Of a stretch of DNA of 64,000 nucleotides, positions 59,845 through 64,000 are shown one piece after another. The DNA is taken from NCBI GenBank assembly GCA_902826835.1, contig CADEGH010000014.1:13810-77809 (forward strand), read 5' to 3'. A model generated the notes under the pieces. It did no database searches. It saw only the letters and a list, made by a program, of their open reading frames with translations, and was not told the origin of the DNA. Position 1 is the first letter of the stretch. Each line of letters begins with the position of its first letter. The position numbers and the translations under genes are program-made. The DNA is from an uncultured bacterium (lineage in GTDB: Bacteria > Planctomycetota > GCA-002687715).

Positions 59845-62736
59845 TTGGAACCCCAAAGCCAGCGCGACGCCTTTCTCGCCCAATACCATCGGGATCTCGC
59901 CGCAGGCCACCGGCGATCGGCCTCCGACTACCTCGCCCAATTTCCGGGTGCCGATGCTCTGATCTGCGAGGAGTTGGCGCGACTCTTGGCGCCGGAAGCC
60001 GAAAGCGAACGCGCAAATGAGATCGGACCGTACACCATCGAGCGCGAACTCGGCAGAGGCGCCCAGGGTGTGGTCTACTTGGCGCACGATCGGAGGCTCC
60101 ATCGGCGGGTTGCCCTCAAGGTCTTGAAGAACCTGAGCGGAGAATCCTCGGAAGTCGTGCTGAGGTTTCGTCGCGAAGCCGAACTCGCCTCCAGATTGGA
60201 CCACCCGGGGATCTGCAGTGTCTTGGAGATGGGCTCGAGCCAGTCCACGCATTACTTGGCGATGCGCTTCGTGGAAGGCGAAACGCTGGCCACGGTCCTC
60301 TCCAAGCAGAGGGCGAGCAACACCGACCTCGAAACGGCGCACCTGCGACTTTCCGCAGTCGACAGTCGCGCGGAAGCCTCCGTAGTGGTCGAGCCCTCTG
60401 GCACCGACCGACCGAAGACCCTTCACGAGATCACGGAAGCGATCCTGATCATCGAAAAGGTGGCGCATGCGCTCCACCACGCGCACACGCTGGGGATCAT
60501 TCATCGAGACATCAAGCCTGGAAACATCATGATTGCCCAATCGGGCGATCCGGTCGTTCTCGATTTCGGGCTCGCCCGGGAAACGGACGGGGAGTCGGCT
60601 TCGCTGACGCACAGTGGCGATCTCTTTGGCACGCCTGCCTACATGTCCCCCGAGCAGTTACTAGCCAAACGCGTGGTCTTGGACGCTCGCACCGACGTTT
60701 ACAGCCTCGGCGTGACTCTCTACGAGGCGCTCACGTTGCGTCGACCATTCGAAGCGCCGACACGCGAAGCTTTGTTCCATGCGATTCAGGTCTCGGAGCC
60801 GGCCAATCCGCGGAAACACAATCCCAACCTCGCGCGGGATCTCGTCACGGTCGTTCAGACCGCCATCGCCAAGGATCGCAACCGCCGCTATCAGAGTGCA
60901 CTGGACTTGGCCGAGGACCTCCGCCGAGTTCGCTGCCGGGAGCCCATTAAGGCTCGGCCGCAACCGGTTTGGGTCAAAGCCGGCATGTGGTGCAAGCGCC
61001 ATCCGGGAATTGCGGCCGCGACCTTGGCGGCACTCCTGAGCTTGGCCGGCGGACTGATCGCCACCATGAATCAGCGGGATCGCGCCGAATTGGCTCTAGC
61101 GGACTGGGAGCGACTCGCCGATCGGGTACGTCTCGAGGAACTGATCAAGGAGGCCGATCACGATTTGTGGCCCATCCACCCGAGCTTGGTGAATAGGGCC
61201 GAGAGCTGGCTCGTGCGCACACGGGAGCTCACGCTCAGGCTTCCTGTCCATGAAAACTCTCTGAGGCAACTCCGAGGTCAGTCTCTCCCGTACAATGAGA
61301 AGGACCGAGCCCTTGACCGGGACGAACACGCGTCATGGGTGGCCGCTCGAGCTTTCAAGCGTGCCGAACAAATCCAGGTCGCGCGCGAGACGATTGCCCA
61401 GTGCGACGACATCGCCCAAAAGCTCTCGGTGGAGATCCAATCAGTGTCCTTGGATCGCCGCCCGGAAGCCAAGTCGAGCCACGCCCGCATCTTGGAGGCG
61501 CGTACCCGCGCCGAAGGCAGACTGCTCGATCTCCTCGCCGAACAAAGGGCGGACGAACAAGAAATCCCTCCTCGCCGTACTTACCGCTTTTCGGACGCGA
61601 AGTTGTCCCTCCAGGAGGCGGAGCTGGCCCGATTGATCGAGGGACTGCGGTCCCTCGGGTCGGACCTGGGACCGTCGTTTCCTACGATTCCTGATGTGGA
61701 CCGTCGACGCCGGGAATCCAGCCAGCTCGTTGCAAGAACGCTGGAGGCTTGCAAAGACGATTGGGCCTCCGCTCGGGGCCGCTTGAAACTGCGATCGGAG
61801 TTCTCCGAGGTCGACCTGGAGCCCTGCCTAGGCCTCATTCCCTTGGGAAAGGACGCCCATTCCGGTTTGGAGTTGTTCTACGACCCCACCACGGGCAGCG
61901 AGCCTACTCGGGACGAGAACGGGTTTGTTCGCATGGACGGAGAAAGCGGCGTCGTATTTGTCTTCCTGGCGGGGGGGAAGACACGAATGGGAACCCAGTC
62001 GGACGACGACGGGAAACCGCTGTTCGACGACTCCGCGGACATCGACGACCGCGAGATCGTGAGCGTGGAGCTGGACCCATTCTTCATATCGATGTTCGAG
62101 ATGACTCAGGGACAGTGGCAACGATGTACGGGAGAGAACCCCTCGGCGTTCTACCCCGGCAAGGCCTGGAGGCATCCGGGGATGGATCCGGTTTCCTGGT
62201 CGCATCCGGTGGAATCGATCACCTGGGAGGAAGCGGATCGGGCTTTGAGACGAATGGATTACACTTTGCCCACGGAGGCTCAGTGGGAGTATGCGGCGAG
62301 AGGTGGGTCACCGTATCCCTACTGCAACGGGGATTCGCCCGACTCGACTCAGGCGGTGGCCAATCTGGCCGATCGTTCGCTGCGGACGAGTTACGAAGAC
62401 GAACGCTGGCCGACGGAAACCTGGACCGATGGCTGGGTGGCCCACGCCCCGGTGGGTCGGTTCGAAAAGAACCGATTCGGCCTGCACGATGTCCACGGAA
62501 ACGTGTGGGAGTGGTGCCGAGATTCCTACCTTTTGACCGGGAGGCAACTCCGGGCCGGCGACGGCCTGCTCGTGGAGGCACCTCCGAGCGACAGCCGTGC
62601 CGTGCGAGGGGGTAGCTACAACGACTTGGCCAATCGAGCTCGCTTGGGGAATCGGTTTGGCCTGCAAGCGTCTCATCGGCAGGCCACCGTCGGATTGCGG
62701 CCGGTTAAGCTCTATCGCCCCTCCCGAAAATCGTGA
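59845..62736 (+). CDS. Ser/Thr protein kinase with C-terminal formylglycine-generating-enzyme-like (SUMF1) domain
   Basis: 963 aa with a TTG start, GAGGG before it. Kinase domain about residues 60-330: GRGAQGVVYLAHD (Gly loop), K92 in VALKVLK, HRDIKPGN (220-227), DFG (240-242), GTPAYMSPEQL. A long insertion (about 150-200) sits between lobes. A membrane helix (about 391-412, IAAATLAALLSLAGGLIA) is followed by a helical stalk and, from about 690, an FGE-sulfatase-like SUMF1 domain (FVFLAGGKTRMGTQ, FEMTQGQWQRCTGENPS, LPTEAQWEYAARGG, NVWEWCRDSY, VRGGSYND). Kinase/SUMF1 fusions are common in Planctomycetota. It precedes an ECF sigma factor. Confidence 0.88.
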   Translation: MEPQSQRDAFLAQYHRDLAAGHRRSASDYLAQFPGADALICEELARLLAPEAESERANEIGPYTIERELGRGAQGVVYLAHDRRLHRRVALKVLKNLSGESSEVVLRFRREAELASRLDHPGICSVLEMGSSQSTHYLAMRFVEGETLATVLSKQRASNTDLETAHLRLSAVDSRAEASVVVEPSGTDRPKTLHEITEAILIIEKVAHALHHAHTLGIIHRDIKPGNIMIAQSGDPVVLDFGLARETDGESASLTHSGDLFGTPAYMSPEQLLAKRVVLDARTDVYSLGVTLYEALTLRRPFEAPTREALFHAIQVSEPANPRKHNPNLARDLVTVVQTAIAKDRNRRYQSALDLAEDLRRVRCREPIKARPQPVWVKAGMWCKRHPGIAAATLAALLSLAGGLIATMNQRDRAELALADWERLADRVRLEELIKEADHDLWPIHPSLVNRAESWLVRTRELTLRLPVHENSLRQLRGQSLPYNEKDRALDRDEHASWVAARAFKRAEQIQVARETIAQCDDIAQKLSVEIQSVSLDRRPEAKSSHARILEARTRAEGRLLDLLAEQRADEQEIPPRRTYRFSDAKLSLQEAELARLIEGLRSLGSDLGPSFPTIPDVDRRRRESSQLVARTLEACKDDWASARGRLKLRSEFSEVDLEPCLGLIPLGKDAHSGLELFYDPTTGSEPTRDENGFVRMDGESGVVFVFLAGGKTRMGTQSDDDGKPLFDDSADIDDREIVSVELDPFFISMFEMTQGQWQRCTGENPSAFYPGKAWRHPGMDPVSWSHPVESITWEEADRALRRMDYTLPTEAQWEYAARGGSPYPYCNGDSPDSTQAVANLADRSLRTSYEDERWPTETWTDGWVAHAPVGRFEKNRFGLHDVHGNVWEWCRDSYLLTGRQLRAGDGLLVEAPPSDSRAVRGGSYNDLANRARLGNRFGLQASHRQATVGLRPVKLYRPSRKS

Positions 62737-62772
62737 TTGCTCGGGCCGGTAGGCCTTAGGATCACTCGGACC

Positions 62773-63342
62773 ATGGTCTTCGAACCGCTGAAGCCGACCG
62801 ATTCCATCCCGCCGGAAGCGATCGTCAACCTCACACCCGCAAATTTTCAAGAGACCTTGCCGGCGATCTACGATCACCTGAAGGAGCTTGCGACCCGGTC
62901 CATCCGAAAACAGCCTGCCGGATTCACCCTGTGCGCAACCGACCTCCTTCACGAGGCCATCCTCAGACTCTGCGCTCACTCCGACCAGACTCGGCTCAAT
63001 CCGCAGCAGCTTTACTTCACGATCGCCTTGGCGACCCGCCGTGCCTTGATCGACCACGCGCGGAAGCGAACGACCCGGATGCGCGATGTCAGGCTCCGAT
63101 GTTCCATCGGGGAGTGCGAACCCGAGGCCCCGCTCCGAGAGCAGGACCTCTTGGTGTTAGACGAGCTCTTGTCCGAGCTTCAGCTCGCCTCGCCCAGAAA
63201 GGCGCAAGTCATCGAACTTCGCTACTTCGGCGGTCTGAGTGTCGCCCAAATCGCCGAACTCCTGGACATATCGATCCCGACAGCCGAACGCGATTGCCGG
63301 ACCGGATTGGCGTTTCTTTCGGCTGGCCTGAAACATGAGTGA
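62773..63342 (+). CDS. ECF-type RNA polymerase sigma factor (planctomycete kinase-linked family)
   Basis: 189 aa from the ATG at 62773; an in-frame start at 62737 is possible. Region 2: LPAIYDHLKELATRSIRKQPAGFTLCATDLLHEAILRLC, then QQLYFTIALATRRALIDHARKR. Region 4: LLVLDELLSELQLASPRKAQVIELRYFGGLSVAQIAELLDISIPTAERDCRTGLAFL. It matches the short ECF sigma group whose genes often precede protein kinases in Planctomycetota (TIGR02999-like). The stop overlaps the next kinase gene by eight bases, so sigma and kinase are translationally coupled. The kinase may regulate sigma activity. Confidence 0.85.
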   Translation: MVFEPLKPTDSIPPEAIVNLTPANFQETLPAIYDHLKELATRSIRKQPAGFTLCATDLLHEAILRLCAHSDQTRLNPQQLYFTIALATRRALIDHARKRTTRMRDVRLRCSIGECEPEAPLREQDLLVLDELLSELQLASPRKAQVIELRYFGGLSVAQIAELLDISIPTAERDCRTGLAFLSAGLKHE

Positions 63343-64000
63343 GGGAGTTCCCCACCAACCCAATGTTCGCAAGACAACCCACCGCTTGCGCCGTGCCCTA
63401 TCCGCCTTCGAGTGGATTTGCGACTTAGATCCGTCCATGCAGGACGACCATTTGAACCGAATTCGCGGCGAAGATCCGCAACTCGCGGAAGACATCGTGG
63501 AGATGCTCGCGGCCGAGCGCACGCCGCTTCCACCCGTGCTCGCCGCCTTGACCTCGGAATCGGGCTCTTGGGCCGCGTCGGAGAAGGAGTGGCTGCGTCC
63601 GGGCTTCCGGTTGGGTGACTACGAAATTGTGCGGGTCTTGGGACGGGGTGGCATGGGGGAGGTCTACGCGGCCGAAGATCGTGTGCGCGGAGGCAGCGTG
63701 GCCATCAAAGTCCTCGACTTCCAAAGCCACTCCTCCACTGCCGAACGACGCTTTCGACGCGAAATCGCGGCCCTGCGAGCGCTGGATATTCCCGGTATCG
63801 CGCGCCTCCAAGATGCGGGAGATCATGTCGAGGGTGATCGCAAGCTGAGTTGGTTCGTCATGGACTTGGTCCATGGACGACCGATCGACGAGTGGGCGCG
63901 GGACATCGGACGCAGCGAGTCGAGAGTCTTGCGCTGCCTGATCAGGGTGGCCAAAATCGCCCACTCCGCGCATCAGCGAGGCGTGATTCACAGGGATATC
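63335..64000 (+). CDS. Ser/Thr protein kinase, cut by the right edge
   Basis: 222 codons are inside the window, ending in the catalytic loop VIHRDI. Residues 1-90 are a helical regulator segment (FEWICDLDPSMQDDHLNRIRGEDPQLAEDIVEMLAAE), typical of the kinases paired with this sigma group. The kinase domain starts near residue 93: LGDYEIVRVLGRGGMGEVYAAED, VAIKVLDF, FVMDLVHGRPIDEW. It overlaps the ECF sigma factor gene (ATGAGTGA), so the pair is probably one regulatory unit. The catalytic Asp, DFG motif and any C-terminal domain lie beyond the window. Confidence 0.88.
   Translation, partial: MSEGVPHQPNVRKTTHRLRRALSAFEWICDLDPSMQDDHLNRIRGEDPQLAEDIVEMLAAERTPLPPVLAALTSESGSWAASEKEWLRPGFRLGDYEIVRVLGRGGMGEVYAAEDRVRGGSVAIKVLDFQSHSSTAERRFRREIAALRALDIPGIARLQDAGDHVEGDRKLSWFVMDLVHGRPIDEWARDIGRSESRVLRCLIRVAKIAHSAHQRGVIHRDI

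Overview
The window looks like a stretch of a GC-rich chromosome from a member of the Planctomycetota, close to the replication origin. Evidence for the phylum is indirect but consistent: an ECF-type sigma factor overlapping a Ser/Thr kinase, a kinase fused to a formylglycine-generating-enzyme-like (SUMF1) domain, several Tat-exported Gfo/Idh/MocA and TIM-barrel proteins, FG-GAP and carboxypeptidase-regulatory-like surface proteins, and a chromosomal dnaA-dnaN-dciA-gyrB block. Many genes start at TTG or GTG, and stop/start overlaps (ATGA, GTGA, TTGA) are very common, so operons are tightly coupled.

Layout. 1-4.7 kb: an Ig-fold repeat protein cut by the left edge, a phosphodiester glycosidase, a VOC protein/SixA-type phosphatase pair and hsp20 with a strong terminator. 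4.98-14.2 kb: one arginine operon, argR-argG-(P-loop protein)-argC-argD-argF'-argB-argE-argH. It is of the N-acylated-citrulline type (Bacteroidetes-like ArgG and ArgF') and contains no argA or argJ; a P-loop protein distantly resembling DUF1611/DgcN sits in the cluster. 14.3-19.3 kb: a cystathionine gamma-synthase/lyase, small lipoproteins, an HNH nuclease and a membrane-anchored cyclophilin-like protein. 19.4-24.8 kb: parB without parA, with two parS-like sites, then a membrane protein, one intact and one catalytically dead metallophosphoesterase, a sugar transferase, and a primary-type sigma factor that appears to start at a non-canonical AUC codon.

25.2-32.1 kb: a seven-gene overlapping operon, hemW-pabA/trpG-pyrF-methyltransferase-bshC-bshB-bshA. 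It carries the complete bacillithiol pathway preceded by a methyltransferase, which suggests an N-methylated bacillithiol. 32.1-41.7 kb: an MglA-like GTPase, a cysteine desulfurase, the dnaA-dnaN-dciA-gyrB block, cardiolipin synthase and TatA. 41.7-49.8 kb: a Tat-exported sugar isomerase-like protein, a methyltransferase broken by one in-frame TGA, a porin, a 918-aa exported protein with four tandem repeats, and an ArsR/SRPBCC pair with a palindromic operator.

50-64 kb: two Gfo/Idh/MocA proteins, ApbE, an AT-richer AbiE-type toxin-antitoxin island with two matching inverted-repeat operators, an FG-GAP protein whose C-terminus is displaced by a frameshift at a homopolymer, a membrane c-type cytochrome, and a kinase-SUMF1 / sigma / kinase signalling cluster running off the right edge.

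No tRNA, rRNA, CRISPR array or insertion sequence was recognised. All family assignments come from reading motifs and from memory of the families; no database search was run.
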